Shown here piece after piece: positions 25,564 to 34,060 of a DNA stretch of 64,000 nt; position 1 is the stretch's first letter; every line of letters begins with the position of its first letter. The stretch covers positions 1-64,000 of the forward strand of contig DATLLJ010000105.1 in NCBI GenBank assembly GCA_035537875.1, given 5' to 3'. Source of the DNA: DATLLJ01 sp035537875 (GTDB taxonomy: Bacteria > Acidobacteriota > Vicinamibacteria > Vicinamibacterales > CAVVIG01). The translations under genes and the position numbers were made by a program. The notes below the pieces were generated by a model. It was not told where the DNA came from and did not search any database. It saw only the letters and a list, made by a program, of their open reading frames with translations.

Positions 25564-26733
25564 CTAGGCCGCTTTCTTTTCTGCGAGCCGCTCGAGCGCC
25601 TTTTCGAGGATCGCATCGCCAGGCGGCGGCGATTGACCGAACTCCACGTCGGGTTCCGGGACGGCAACGGTCGGTTCGAGTCCGCGTTCGTGCAGCGGCG
25701 AGCCTTGCGGCGTGAGATACCGGGCAGTCGACAGCCACAACCCGCTGTTGTCTGGCAGCTTGATGAGCCGTTGTATGGCGGCTCGGCCAATCGTGTGTTC
25801 ACCGATCAGGTCGGCTCGCTTGTTGCCGGACAAGGCGGACGCAAAAAGTTCCGACGCTCCCGAAGTGCCGCCATCGACCAGCAGCAGAACGGGCATTTTC
25901 ACCGCGCCGTCACCGGCAACGGCTTCGATGCTCTCGCGTCCAACCGCCGCGCCACGCTCACGGATCGCCAGCGTGCCCTGGTTGACGAACAGGCGGGCCA
26001 GCGTCAGTCCCTGATCGGCGTCTCCCGTGGAGGTGCGGCGCACGTCGACGATGAGGCTGGCCGCGCCTTTCTTCTGCAGGTCGTCGATCTGCGTCTTCGC
26101 CTGGTTGACAGTGTTGGGCCCGATCGCCGCAACGCGAAGGTAGCCGACCTCATTCGCGGCCATCCGGCTCGAGACGTCCGACGCAGGCAGCGTCGTGCGC
26201 GTGAGCTCGATGATGTGGGGGTCGGCAGCGCTGCCACGGATGATGGCCAGCGTGACCTTCGTTCCGGGGGCTCCGCGAAGCGCGCGCATGCCTTCCCAGA
26301 CCGACATTTCACGGGTCGGCTTGTCGTCGATGGCCCGCACGTAGTCGCCAGTCCGGAGCCCGGCCTTTGCCGCGGGCGAGTCGTCGCGCGCCGCGATCAC
26401 GCGGAGGTAGTACTGACGCGTCAGCTCGAGACCGACGTCTCCGGCCGGCAGCGCTTTGCCCGCTTCGAGTTCCTTGACCTGCTCGGGGGACAGAAAGGCG
26501 CTGTCGGGGTCGAGCCCGTCGGCCAGGCCGCGCAACGCCCCCTGCATCACCTTGTCGATGCTCACGTCCTCGACGTAATTGCTCGCGATGAAGTTCACGA
26601 CGTCGTCGAACGGCTTGAGGTGCTGAAAGGTGTCCTCGCGCGCGATCACCTTGCCGAGGAAGCCGCCGATCAAGGCGAAGGCGATAACCGGCGCCGAGAT
26701 GGACATGACGACGAGACGCGTGCGAGAGCTCAT
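25564..26733 (-). CDS. S41 C-terminal-processing-protease homologue, probably inactive
   Basis: 389 residues with an N-terminal signal anchor (LVVMSISAPVIAFALIGGF), the CtpA-type N-domain, a PDZ domain (about 95-190: VIAARDDSPAAKAGLRTGDYV) and an S41 core. Active CtpA/Prc enzymes use a serine in S-A-S*-A-S-E and a lysine in T-x-G-K-G. Aligned without gaps, this protein has TSGASE, placing glycine at the serine, and TIGRAAIQ, placing arginine at the lysine. Both catalytic residues therefore appear lost, while the PDZ and fold are intact. It likely acts as a periplasmic scaffold or chaperone. It follows the EnvC-like gene by 42 bp. Confidence 0.85.
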   Translation of the reverse strand: MSSRTRLVVMSISAPVIAFALIGGFLGKVIAREDTFQHLKPFDDVVNFIASNYVEDVSIDKVMQGALRGLADGLDPDSAFLSPEQVKELEAGKALPAGDVGLELTRQYYLRVIAARDDSPAAKAGLRTGDYVRAIDDKPTREMSVWEGMRALRGAPGTKVTLAIIRGSAADPHIIELTRTTLPASDVSSRMAANEVGYLRVAAIGPNTVNQAKTQIDDLQKKGAASLIVDVRRTSTGDADQGLTLARLFVNQGTLAIRERGAAVGRESIEAVAGDGAVKMPVLLLVDGGTSGASELFASALSGNKRADLIGEHTIGRAAIQRLIKLPDNSGLWLSTARYLTPQGSPLHERGLEPTVAVPEPDVEFGQSPPPGDAILEKALERLAEKKAA

Positions 26734-26775
26734 AGATTCAGTGCCCCGTTCCGGGTATGGTCTCCGTGTACCACG

Positions 26776-27951
26776 TTACCGTTTCTTGAGCCATTGTAAG
26801 GGATCGACCGGCTGACCGTCGACGCGCAATTCGAAGTACAGGCTGGCCAGGCCGGACAGGGAGGCGCCGACCGTTCCGACGGGCTGTCCGGCGGTAACCC
26901 GCGCGCCCTTCTTGACCGTAATGTCGAGCAAATTACCGTAGAGGCTGAACGCCTGAGCCCCGTGATCCAGGATGACCAGGTTGCCGAAGCCGCTGAACGC
27001 ATCGGCGAAGGCGACCATGCCGTCGTGGACGGCCGTCACGTCCGCCCCCTCGACCGCCACGATTTCGATGCCGTTCGAGGCCGGGCGGCCGGCTTCTGGC
27101 CTCTCGAATCGGCGACGGACGGCGCCGGACGTCGGCCAGTCGAGATCGGACTGGAAGACCTGGATTGGAAGGTGGGCCTGGACTGAGGGCGCCTGCCCCC
27201 CGGCAACCACCCGCAGCTCGGCTTGCAGCTTTTGTTGCGCCGCCAGCAGCTCCCCGGCGAGCTTGGCGTTGAGGTCGCGCTGATGATCGATGCTGGCGAT
27301 GGCATCGCTGCGCGTCTGGGCGGCGCGCACCACTTCCGCCTCGGCGCGGCGGGCGTCGGCACGGAGCTTTTCGAGCCGGCGCCCACGCTCTTCGAGCGCG
27401 GCACGCGACGACTGAAGCTCCGTCAACAACCGTTGGTGCGAGGCGACGCGGTCGCGATCGATCTGGGCCAGGACAGCCGCCGTGCGCGCGGCCTGTCCGA
27501 TCCGCCGCAGGTCGCTCGTCGAGAGCAGCAGCCGGGCGTACCGCGCCTGTCCGAGCTTGTAGATTTCGACCAGCCGCTTTTCGAGATCGGGTCTCGCCGT
27601 GGATTCGTCAGCCTGAAGTTTTTCAAGCCGGTCGGTGAGCGTCAGCAGCTCGCGCTCGACATCGGTCGCTTCGGCATCGAGCTGGCGACGTTCCTCGAGC
27701 TTGATCTGTCGCTCGAGTTCGAGCTGGCGCAGATCACCCAGGAGGGTCCTCTCCTGTGAGGCCAGCCGGTCGGCTTCGCGGTGCAGCGCGTCCATCCGCG
27801 CGCCGGCGCGCGCAGCCAGGGCCTCGGCACGGGCTCGCTCGGTCTGCTGAGCGGTCGCGAGCGGAGGGAATGCAAGAAAGCACAGAAATGCACGAATGCA
27901 GGTATGCACGATTGCACGACTGCACGACTGGCCGCGAGGCGACCGGTGCAT
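26776..27951 (-). CDS. EnvC-like coiled-coil protein with degenerate LytM (M23) domain
   Basis: 391 residues from ATG 27951, giving a signal peptide (AIVHTCIRAFLCFLAFPPLATA); longer readings run into ruvX. Residues about 35-260 are coiled coil. The C-terminal LytM domain keeps the fold (FSGFGNLVILDHG, SLYGNL, GQPVGTVG) but the zinc ligands are missing: the HxxxD box reads NGIEI and HLHFE reads SLYFE. This matches EnvC and NlpD, which do not cut peptidoglycan but activate amidases at division. It probably works with a cell-division amidase in the periplasm, together with the neighbouring S41-like protein. Confidence 0.88.
   Translation of the reverse strand: MHRSPRGQSCSRAIVHTCIRAFLCFLAFPPLATAQQTERARAEALAARAGARMDALHREADRLASQERTLLGDLRQLELERQIKLEERRQLDAEATDVERELLTLTDRLEKLQADESTARPDLEKRLVEIYKLGQARYARLLLSTSDLRRIGQAARTAAVLAQIDRDRVASHQRLLTELQSSRAALEERGRRLEKLRADARRAEAEVVRAAQTRSDAIASIDHQRDLNAKLAGELLAAQQKLQAELRVVAGGQAPSVQAHLPIQVFQSDLDWPTSGAVRRRFERPEAGRPASNGIEIVAVEGADVTAVHDGMVAFADAFSGFGNLVILDHGAQAFSLYGNLLDITVKKGARVTAGQPVGTVGASLSGLASLYFELRVDGQPVDPLQWLKKR
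27868..27931. repeat. eight xxxxTGCA octamers inside a signal-peptide coding region
   Basis: On the plus strand GAATGCAA GAAAGCAC AGAAATGC ACGAATGC AGGTATGC ACGATTGC ACGACTGC ACGACTGG follow at a strict 8-bp period. The stretch lies within codons 7-28 of the EnvC-like gene and so encodes most of its leader. A related array encodes the leader of the M16 protein at 49258-49313. Confidence 0.7.
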
Positions 27952-27978
27952 GGAATGCCGAAATTGTAACATTGGCAA

Positions 27979-28407
27979 ATGCGCGTGCTCGGCATTGATA
28001 TCGGCCGACGTCGTGTCGGTCTGGCGATCAGCGACCGGTCCGGGACGCTGGCGCGGCCCTTGATGACGCTGACCGTGGCCAGTGCGACCGATGCCGTTGA
28101 ACGGGTGGCGGCAGAAGTGACGCGGCTTGCCGCCGAGGAAGACGGGCTTGGAGCCATCGTGGTGGGACTGCCGTCCCGACTCGACGGCACGCCGACCGTT
28201 GAGACGTCGATGGCGGTCGAGTTCTCGAATGCCCTTCGCGCCCGGGTGCCAATCCCCATCGTCGCCGAGGATGAACGGCTGACCAGCCACGAAGCCGAGA
28301 GCCGTCTGGCGGTGAAGGAGCGCGACTGGCGGAAGCGAAAGGCCAAGCTCGATGCCGCTGCCGCGGCCATCATCTTGCAAGACCATCTCGACCGGGGCCG
28401 ATCATGA
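27979..28407 (+). CDS. ruvX: Holliday-junction resolvase-like nuclease YqgF/RuvX
   Basis: 142 residues of RNase H fold: MRVLGIDIGRRRVGLAISD at the start with the metal-binding aspartate, VVGLPSRLDGT in the middle, EDERLTSHEAE and DAAAAAIILQ at the end. YqgF proteins process pre-16S rRNA 5' ends and resemble resolvases. It starts 27 bp from the divergent EnvC-like gene and its TGA overlaps mltG by 4 bp (ATGA). Confidence 0.93.
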   Translation: MRVLGIDIGRRRVGLAISDRSGTLARPLMTLTVASATDAVERVAAEVTRLAAEEDGLGAIVVGLPSRLDGTPTVETSMAVEFSNALRARVPIPIVAEDERLTSHEAESRLAVKERDWRKRKAKLDAAAAAIILQDHLDRGRS

Positions 28408-29456
28408 AAAGGCTCGCGCTGGCGCTGTTCGTGCTGACCGTTGCCGCCGCCGTGGCCGGGGCGTGGATCTATCAGCGCGTCAGCGAACCCTATCGCGGGT
28501 ATGAGGGGGCCGAGCAATTCGTCGACATCCCTCCGGGCGAAGGAAGCCGTGCGATCGGCCATCGTCTGATCGCCGCCGGAGTAGTCCGCGACGATTTGAC
28601 GTTTCGCATCGCTCTGTATCTCTCCGGGGAAGGGCGGCGCCTCCGGGCAGGCGAATATCGGTTCGACAGCGCGATGACGCCGAGGCAGGTCGTCGCCAAG
28701 CTCGTGCGCGGCGACGTTTACGTCATCAACATCACATTTCCCGAGGGGCTCACCATCGCCGAGATGGCGAAGATCTTCGAGAGTCGCGGGCTCGGTCCTG
28801 CCGCCTCGTTCACGCAGGCCGCGAACGATGCCTCACCAATTCACGCACTCGACCCCGCTGCGAGGGATCTCGAAGGTTACTTGTTCCCCGAAACGTACCG
28901 CGTGCCGCGACGGACGGATGCCTCAACGCTGGTGCGGCTGATGACGGCACGTTTCGAGGCGGTGTTCACGCCGGCCATGCGCGGGGCGTCGGAAGCGGAG
29001 GGACAGACGATCCGCCAAGTCGTGACGCTCGCCTCGATCGTGGAAAAAGAGGCCTCGCGACCGGACGAGCGCGCCATCGTCGCGGCCGTCTATGCCAACC
29101 GGCTGCGTCTCGGAATGCCGCTGCAGGCCGATCCGACGGTGATCGTCGGTCTTCAGCGCGCCGGGAAATATACGGGCAACATCAGGCGGGCCGATCTCGA
29201 TTTCGACTCACCCTACAACACGTATCGGTATCCGGGGCTGCCCCCCGGGCCGATCGCTTCACCCGGCCGCGCTTCGCTCGAGGCCGCCACGCAGCCGGCT
29301 GCCGTCGACTTTCTCTATTTCGTCAGCCGGAACGACGGTTCGCACGAGTTTGCCCGCACGCTGGCCGAACACAACCGCAACGTTCAGAGGTGGCAGGTTG
29401 AATATTTCAGAGACCTTCGCGCGGGACGGGCTGGAGGAAACGGAGGAGCCAGATAA
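28404..29456 (+). CDS. mltG: endolytic murein transglycosylase MltG
   Basis: 350 residues with a single N-terminal membrane anchor (LALALFVLTVAAAVAGAWIY). The LysM-like part (about 40-110) precedes the YceG catalytic domain: LEGYLFPETYRVP, TLASIVEKEASRPDE with the catalytic glutamate, NRLRLGMPLQADPTV, and SPYNTYRYPGLPPGPI. It cuts nascent peptidoglycan strands at the outer face of the inner membrane and releases glycan from synthesis. The yqgF-mltG pairing is common. Length is typical. Confidence 0.95.
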   Translation: MKRLALALFVLTVAAAVAGAWIYQRVSEPYRGYEGAEQFVDIPPGEGSRAIGHRLIAAGVVRDDLTFRIALYLSGEGRRLRAGEYRFDSAMTPRQVVAKLVRGDVYVINITFPEGLTIAEMAKIFESRGLGPAASFTQAANDASPIHALDPAARDLEGYLFPETYRVPRRTDASTLVRLMTARFEAVFTPAMRGASEAEGQTIRQVVTLASIVEKEASRPDERAIVAAVYANRLRLGMPLQADPTVIVGLQRAGKYTGNIRRADLDFDSPYNTYRYPGLPPGPIASPGRASLEAATQPAAVDFLYFVSRNDGSHEFARTLAEHNRNVQRWQVEYFRDLRAGRAGGNGGAR

Positions 29457-29460
29457 TTTC

Positions 29461-29500
29461 TGCAATCCTGCAATCCTGCAATCCTGCAATCCTGCAATTC
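29461..29500. repeat. five TGCAATCC octamers
   Basis: Four perfect copies of TGCAATCC and one TGCAATTC make an uninterrupted array between the convergent mltG and nadK genes. The same unit, sometimes inverted, recurs at 34024-34055, 44826-44865 and 44977-45008. Confidence 0.9.
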
Positions 29501-29511
29501 TTCCGTGTCGC

Positions 29512-30393
29512 CTATCGTTCTCCCCACTTGAGCTTCTGACGCAACACGTCGTAGTAGCTGCGCGTCGAGGGGCGGATCATGCGGAGCGTCCGCTCGGCGC
29601 GACAGATGCTGATTTCGTCGCCTTGCTCCAGCGGGCAACCTGCCTGGCCGTCGAAGGTGACGAAGACTTCGTCGCGGCTCGTGATGTGGGGCTGCACGAG
29701 GACGCTGGACGAGCCGCGGATGATCAGCGGCCGATTGGTGAGCGTATGCGGCGCGATCGGTGTCACGAGCAAGGCATCCACATTCGGCTGCACGATCGGC
29801 CCGCCGGCTGCCAGGTTGTAGGCCGTCGATCCGGTTGGCGTGGCCACGATGAGCCCGTCGGCCCGGACGCGGGTGACGAACTCGTCACCGACCGAGACGG
29901 ACAGGTCCACCATGCGCGACCGCGCCGTTTTCGTCACGACGACGTCGTTCAGTGCCACGTACGGGGTGAAGGGCTCACGCGTCCCCCGCACGGTCGAGGC
30001 CAGCATCATCCGTTCTTCGACGCGGGCCCTGCCAGATAGCACGGTCTCGAGCGACGGGTAGAGCTCGGGAAGCGTCACCTCGGTGAGGAATCCGAGGCTC
30101 CCGAAGTTCACCCCGAGAATCGGAATGTTCTTGCCGTTGGCCGCGATGCAGTCGGCCATCGACAACATCGTGCCGTCGCCGCCGAGCACCACCACGACGT
30201 CCACCTCGCCGACCAGGTCTGTTTTGGGGGCGGAGCGGTACGCTCCAGGGGAGGACATCAGCGCCGCGGTCGCCGACTCGAACACCGGTTCAATGCGGCG
30301 CTGCTGCAGCCAGGCCGCGATTTCAACCAGATGCGGTACTGCCTCGCGCAGCTGCGACTTGGCCACGATTCCGACACGCGAGATGTCGCCCAT
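29512..30393 (-). CDS. nadK: NAD kinase
   Basis: 293 residues. The GGDGTML loop, NFGSLGFLTEV, and PTGSTAYNLAAGGPIV are the ATP-NAD kinase signatures in the usual order. The enzyme phosphorylates NAD to NADP in the cytoplasm. It is the last gene of the xseA-xseB-ispA-tlyA-nadK run, an order common across bacteria. Length is normal. Confidence 0.95.
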   Translation of the reverse strand: MGDISRVGIVAKSQLREAVPHLVEIAAWLQQRRIEPVFESATAALMSSPGAYRSAPKTDLVGEVDVVVVLGGDGTMLSMADCIAANGKNIPILGVNFGSLGFLTEVTLPELYPSLETVLSGRARVEERMMLASTVRGTREPFTPYVALNDVVVTKTARSRMVDLSVSVGDEFVTRVRADGLIVATPTGSTAYNLAAGGPIVQPNVDALLVTPIAPHTLTNRPLIIRGSSSVLVQPHITSRDEVFVTFDGQAGCPLEQGDEISICRAERTLRMIRPSTRSYYDVLRQKLKWGER

Positions 30394-30446
30394 CGCTCGT
30401 TATCCAACCATAGAAAACCTGAGAATCCAAACCTCGAGGACCACGC

Positions 30447-31190
30447 TCAAGCGTGGACCGCCGGGCGCAAGTGCAGAAAGAACTCCTGGTTGCCGGCGGC
30501 GCCCGTAATGGGCGAGGGCGACATCGCGATCCGCGTGAATCCGAGGTCGGCGGCGGCCTGTGTGACGCCGGCCAGCACAGCCTCGTGAATGACCGGATCG
30601 GTGACGAGACCCCCGCTGCGGACCTGATCCCGCCCCGCTTCGAACTGCGGTTTGACGAGCGCGACGACGTCGGCGCCTGGGGCGACGATGGCCGGAAGTC
30701 TCGGCAGGATATGCCGCAACGAAATGAAGGCGACGTCAATCGTCACGAGGTCCGGAGCGTACGGCAAGTCTGCGGCTGAAAGCATCCGGGCGTTGACGCC
30801 CTCGACGACCACGACGCGCGCATCGGTGCGCAGCCGCCAGTCGAGCTGCCCGTGGCCCACGTCGAGCGCGATCACCGACGCGGCGCCGCGCTGAAGAAGC
30901 ACATCCGTGAAGCCGCCGGTCGACGCGCCGATGTCGAGGGCCCGACGGCCGGTCACGTCGATGCCGAAGCTGTCGAGGGCGCCGGCCAGCTTGACACCAC
31001 CGCGACCGACATAGGGATGATCGGGCGCGGCCAGCTCCACGAGCGCGTCGGGCGCGATTGGTGTGCCGGCTTTCGAGACCACCTGGCCATTGACGGTGAC
31101 CTGGCCCGCCAGGATGAGGGCCCGGGCGCGTTCGCGCGAAGGCGCGAGCCCGCGATCGACGAGCAGCATGTCGAGACGCGCTTTGCTCAT
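30447..31190 (-). CDS. tlyA: TlyA family rRNA 2'-O-methyltransferase (hemolysin A-like)
   Basis: 247 residues from ATG 31190, the normal start (SKARLDMLLVDRGLAPSRERA); the frame extends upstream without homology. An N-terminal S4 RNA-binding domain (about 1-65) precedes a FtsJ-type methyltransferase (ALDIGASTGGFTDVLLQRGA for SAM binding, DLVTIDVAFISL, LVKPQFEAGR). Homologues methylate 16S and 23S rRNA at cytidines and influence capreomycin sensitivity. The place between ispA and nadK is typical. Confidence 0.94.
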   Translation of the reverse strand: MSKARLDMLLVDRGLAPSRERARALILAGQVTVNGQVVSKAGTPIAPDALVELAAPDHPYVGRGGVKLAGALDSFGIDVTGRRALDIGASTGGFTDVLLQRGAASVIALDVGHGQLDWRLRTDARVVVVEGVNARMLSAADLPYAPDLVTIDVAFISLRHILPRLPAIVAPGADVVALVKPQFEAGRDQVRSGGLVTDPVIHEAVLAGVTQAAADLGFTRIAMSPSPITGAAGNQEFFLHLRPAVHA

Positions 31191-31216
31191 TCCCAGCGCA
31201 ACCGGTGATCGCTCGC

Positions 31217-32170
31217 CTAGCTTCGGCGTGTGACGATCCAGTCGGCAATCGCGCCCAGATGCCCTTCGGTCAGCCCGGCCTCGACGAGCACGTCCTGGGC
31301 GCGCGAGGCGCACTCGTCGGCCAATTGGCGCGACCGTTCCACGCCGTACAGCGCCGTGTAGGTCGGCTTGGCGTCTGCGGCGTCCTTGCCGGCCGTCTTG
31401 CCCAATTGCTGGTCGCTGCCTTCGACATCCAGGATGTCGTCGACGATCTGAAACGCCAATCCGATTTCCGCGCCGTACCGGTCCACCGTTGCGACGAGCC
31501 CCTCGTCGGCCCCAGCCATGATGGCGCCCGCGACCGCGGCGGCACGAATCATCGCGCCCGTTTTGCGGGCATGCATCGTCCGGAGCCCATCGGCATCGAG
31601 GGCGATCCCGCCGCGGGCGCCGCCAACGGCCTGCAGGTCAATGGCCTGCCCGCCCACCATGCCGGCGGGTCCGGCCGCTTCGGCAATGACCCGGATCACC
31701 TGCAGTTTGCGCGCGACAAGGGCCGGATCGTCGCTGCGCGGTTCTCGCGCCAGCAGCGAGAACGCTTCGGTCTGCAGACCGTCTCCCGCGAGCACCGCGA
31801 TCCCATCGCCGTAGACGACATGCAGCGTGGGCCGCCCACGGCGAAGGCTGTCGTTGTCCATGGCCGGCAGGTCGTCGTGAATGAGCGAGTACGTGTGAAT
31901 CATCTCGATGGCGCACGCCGCCGGCATCGCGAGTGCAGCGATATCGCGCCGCAGGGAGCTGCGTGCCACGGCGTCCGCGGCGGCCAGGGTCAACGTGGGC
32001 CGCAACCGCTTCCCGCCGGCGAAGACGCTGTACCGCATCGCGTCGCTGACGATCGCGGGACACACCGGGGGCCTCGGCAAGTGCCGCTCGAGCGCGGCGT
32101 CGATCTCGCGCCGCGTCTGATCGAGAAAGGCGAGTAACGAATCGTCGCGGTCGCTGCTGTTCTGGGACAC
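31217..32170 (-). CDS. ispA: polyprenyl synthetase (farnesyl/geranyl diphosphate synthase type)
   Basis: 317 residues from a GTG start. The first aspartate-rich motif HDDLPAMDND with the following RRGRPT and the second DDILD are present, as are GGKRLRP for substrate binding. It condenses isopentenyl diphosphate with allylic diphosphates. The small residues before the first motif and the xseB context favour farnesyl diphosphate synthase, the precursor of quinone and undecaprenyl chains; exact chain length is not certain. It starts 5 bp from the end of xseB. Confidence 0.9.
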   Translation of the reverse strand: MSQNSSDRDDSLLAFLDQTRREIDAALERHLPRPPVCPAIVSDAMRYSVFAGGKRLRPTLTLAAADAVARSSLRRDIAALAMPAACAIEMIHTYSLIHDDLPAMDNDSLRRGRPTLHVVYGDGIAVLAGDGLQTEAFSLLAREPRSDDPALVARKLQVIRVIAEAAGPAGMVGGQAIDLQAVGGARGGIALDADGLRTMHARKTGAMIRAAAVAGAIMAGADEGLVATVDRYGAEIGLAFQIVDDILDVEGSDQQLGKTAGKDAADAKPTYTALYGVERSRQLADECASRAQDVLVEAGLTEGHLGAIADWIVTRRS

Positions 32171-32175
32171 GAAAG

Positions 32176-32412
32176 CTAGTCGGCGTCGCCGAGCGAGGCC
32201 GGGGCGGCTCTCAGCTCGTTGCGCTCGTTGAGCACCTCGATGCGGCGCTCAGCCTCTTCGAGGCGGGCATGACAGAAGCGCGAGAGCTGCACGCCCCGCT
32301 CGTAGAGAACCAACGACTGTTCGAGCGGCAGATCGCCCTCTTCGAGCTTCTTGACAATCGATTCGAGCTCGGCGATTGCCGCCTCAAAATCCTTGATGGA
32401 CGTGTCGGTCAT
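32176..32412 (-). CDS. xseB: exodeoxyribonuclease VII small subunit
   Basis: 78 residues of the coiled-coil XseB type: FEAAIAELESIVKKLEEGDLPLEQSLVLYERG. It binds XseA to form the multimeric nuclease that degrades single-stranded DNA to oligonucleotides. It lies between xseA and ispA as in most bacteria. Confidence 0.93.
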   Translation of the reverse strand: MTDTSIKDFEAAIAELESIVKKLEEGDLPLEQSLVLYERGVQLSRFCHARLEEAERRIEVLNERNELRAAPASLGDAD

Positions 32413-32489
32413 GGCTGACGACGGAGGCCCCCAGCCTCATCGCGCTCTGAGTTCATCACAAAGGGCACGGCAGACACAAAGACATTCTG

Positions 32490-34025
32490 CTACGAGTCGG
32501 GCTGCTCCTCAGCTGACAGTTTTTCGATGGCGCGCACTTCGCACCCCAGCTCCCCGTGTGCCAACGTCACCTTTACCGGATCGCCCACGGCGACGTCGGA
32601 AGCGGCGCGGACCAGACGGGTCCGGTCGCCCGTCCAGCAGACTGCGTACCCGCGCGCGAGCACCGACAGCGGGCTCAGGGTTTCCAGGCGCCCGACGCGG
32701 TTGCTCAGGTGAGCTGCCGCACGATGCTGCCTGCGCGTCATCGCGCCGCGCAGCCGGCCGTCGGCCCCGACCAGCCGCGTCCTGATGGCGGCCAGGCGGC
32801 GGCCGACATCGAATGTCACCAGCTGACGCTCGAGTTGTTGCAGGCGACGATCGCGCACGGCGAGGACCGAGCCAATCAGGCGTGAGGCCGTGTGCGTGAG
32901 TTCGGCCGCATGGCGTCCGCGCATCGCCACCCGCCCCGGAAACCCCGAAAAGGCGGGACGACCGGCAATGGCGTGCACGCGACGGCTCAAACCCTGGACG
33001 CGTGCGCGCGTCGCGGAGCGAAGCCGATCGTGCAGCCGATCGATTCGGCTGCAGAAGTCGTCCTTGGCCGAGACGACGAGCTCGGCCGCTGCGGAAGGTG
33101 TTGGCGCGCGGAGATCCGCTACGAGATCGGCGATCGTGACATCCGACTCGTGCCCGACCGCCGAAATCACCGGGATCGGCGACAGCGCGATGGCACGGGC
33201 CACGATCTCTTCGTTGAAGGCCCACAGGTCCTCGATCGAACCGCCGCCACGCCCGACAATCACGACGTCGACCCCCGGTACGCGCCCGATGGCGCGCAGG
33301 CCCCGAGCGACGTCACCGGCCGCTCCCTCGCCCTGGACGCGCGTAGGGCGGACGATGACGTGCGCATTGGCGTACCGCCGGCGTAGCACCTTGACGATGT
33401 CGTGGATGGCTGCGCCGTCGAGCGACGTCACGACCCCGATCTTCCGCGGCAGCGAGGGTAGCGGTCGCTTTCGCGCCTGGTCGAACAGCCCCTCGCGCTG
33501 GAGCCGCTGCTTGAGCTGATCGACAGCGAGCTGCAACGCGCCGAGACCCTGCGGCTCGAGATGCTCGCAGACCAGCTGGTATTCGCCCTTGGGTTCATAG
33601 ACCGAGAGGCGCCCGCGCGCAACCACGCGCAGGCCGTCGGCCGGTTTGAACCTCAGGTACCGAAGGGCCGATCGGAAGATCACGGCGCGGATCTGCGTCG
33701 CGGAGTCTTTCAACGTGAAATACAGATGCCCGGTGTTCCAGACCCGGCAGTTGGACAGCTCGCCCTCGACCCACACCTCGAGGAATTCCGTTTCGAGCAG
33801 GTCGCGGACACGGACCGTCAGCTCGGTGACCGTGAGGATTCGGCGCTCGATCGGCGCTCGTGCACGGGCGGCAGCCGCACCGATGGCGCCTGATGCTTCG
33901 ATGTCTGGCAGCGCATCCGCCTGCGCCGGACGACTCGATGTCGTCTCTGCCTCGTTGGCCGCGGTCGGCTGCGCGGGGTCGTCGTCTTCTTCAAACGGGA
34001 GATCGAAGAGATCGTCAGTGCTCAT
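32490..34025 (-). CDS. xseA: exodeoxyribonuclease VII large subunit
   Basis: 511 residues from ATG 34025; the ATG is partly formed by the last unit of an octamer array. After an acidic, disordered leader (about 1-65) come the OB-fold DNA-binding domain (VWVEGELSNCRVWNTGHLYFTLKD), the catalytic domain (VVTSLDGAAIHDIVKVLRRR, VIVGRGGGSIEDLWAFN, VGHESDVTIADLVAD) and the helical XseB-binding C-terminus. It degrades single-stranded DNA from both ends in repair. The leader is longer than in most homologues. Confidence 0.95.
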   Translation of the reverse strand: MSTDDLFDLPFEEDDDPAQPTAANEAETTSSRPAQADALPDIEASGAIGAAAARARAPIERRILTVTELTVRVRDLLETEFLEVWVEGELSNCRVWNTGHLYFTLKDSATQIRAVIFRSALRYLRFKPADGLRVVARGRLSVYEPKGEYQLVCEHLEPQGLGALQLAVDQLKQRLQREGLFDQARKRPLPSLPRKIGVVTSLDGAAIHDIVKVLRRRYANAHVIVRPTRVQGEGAAGDVARGLRAIGRVPGVDVVIVGRGGGSIEDLWAFNEEIVARAIALSPIPVISAVGHESDVTIADLVADLRAPTPSAAAELVVSAKDDFCSRIDRLHDRLRSATRARVQGLSRRVHAIAGRPAFSGFPGRVAMRGRHAAELTHTASRLIGSVLAVRDRRLQQLERQLVTFDVGRRLAAIRTRLVGADGRLRGAMTRRQHRAAAHLSNRVGRLETLSPLSVLARGYAVCWTGDRTRLVRAASDVAVGDPVKVTLAHGELGCEVRAIEKLSAEEQPDS

Positions 34026-34055
34026 TGCAGAATTGCAGAATTGCAGATTGCAGGA
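34024..34055. repeat. ATTGCAGA octamer array abutting the xseA start
   Basis: ATTGCAGA ATTGCAGA ATTGCAG ATTGCAGG, one unit being 7 bp. The xseA start codon overlaps the first unit, and the array continues to within a few bases of the ymdB-like stop, so it forms the entire spacer. Confidence 0.8.
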
Positions 34056-34060
34056 AGGAA

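Noticed and set aside
27952..28386. N-terminal extension of the EnvC-like frame
   Set aside because: It is antisense to ruvX and lacks a leader; ATG 27951 gives a normal signal peptide.
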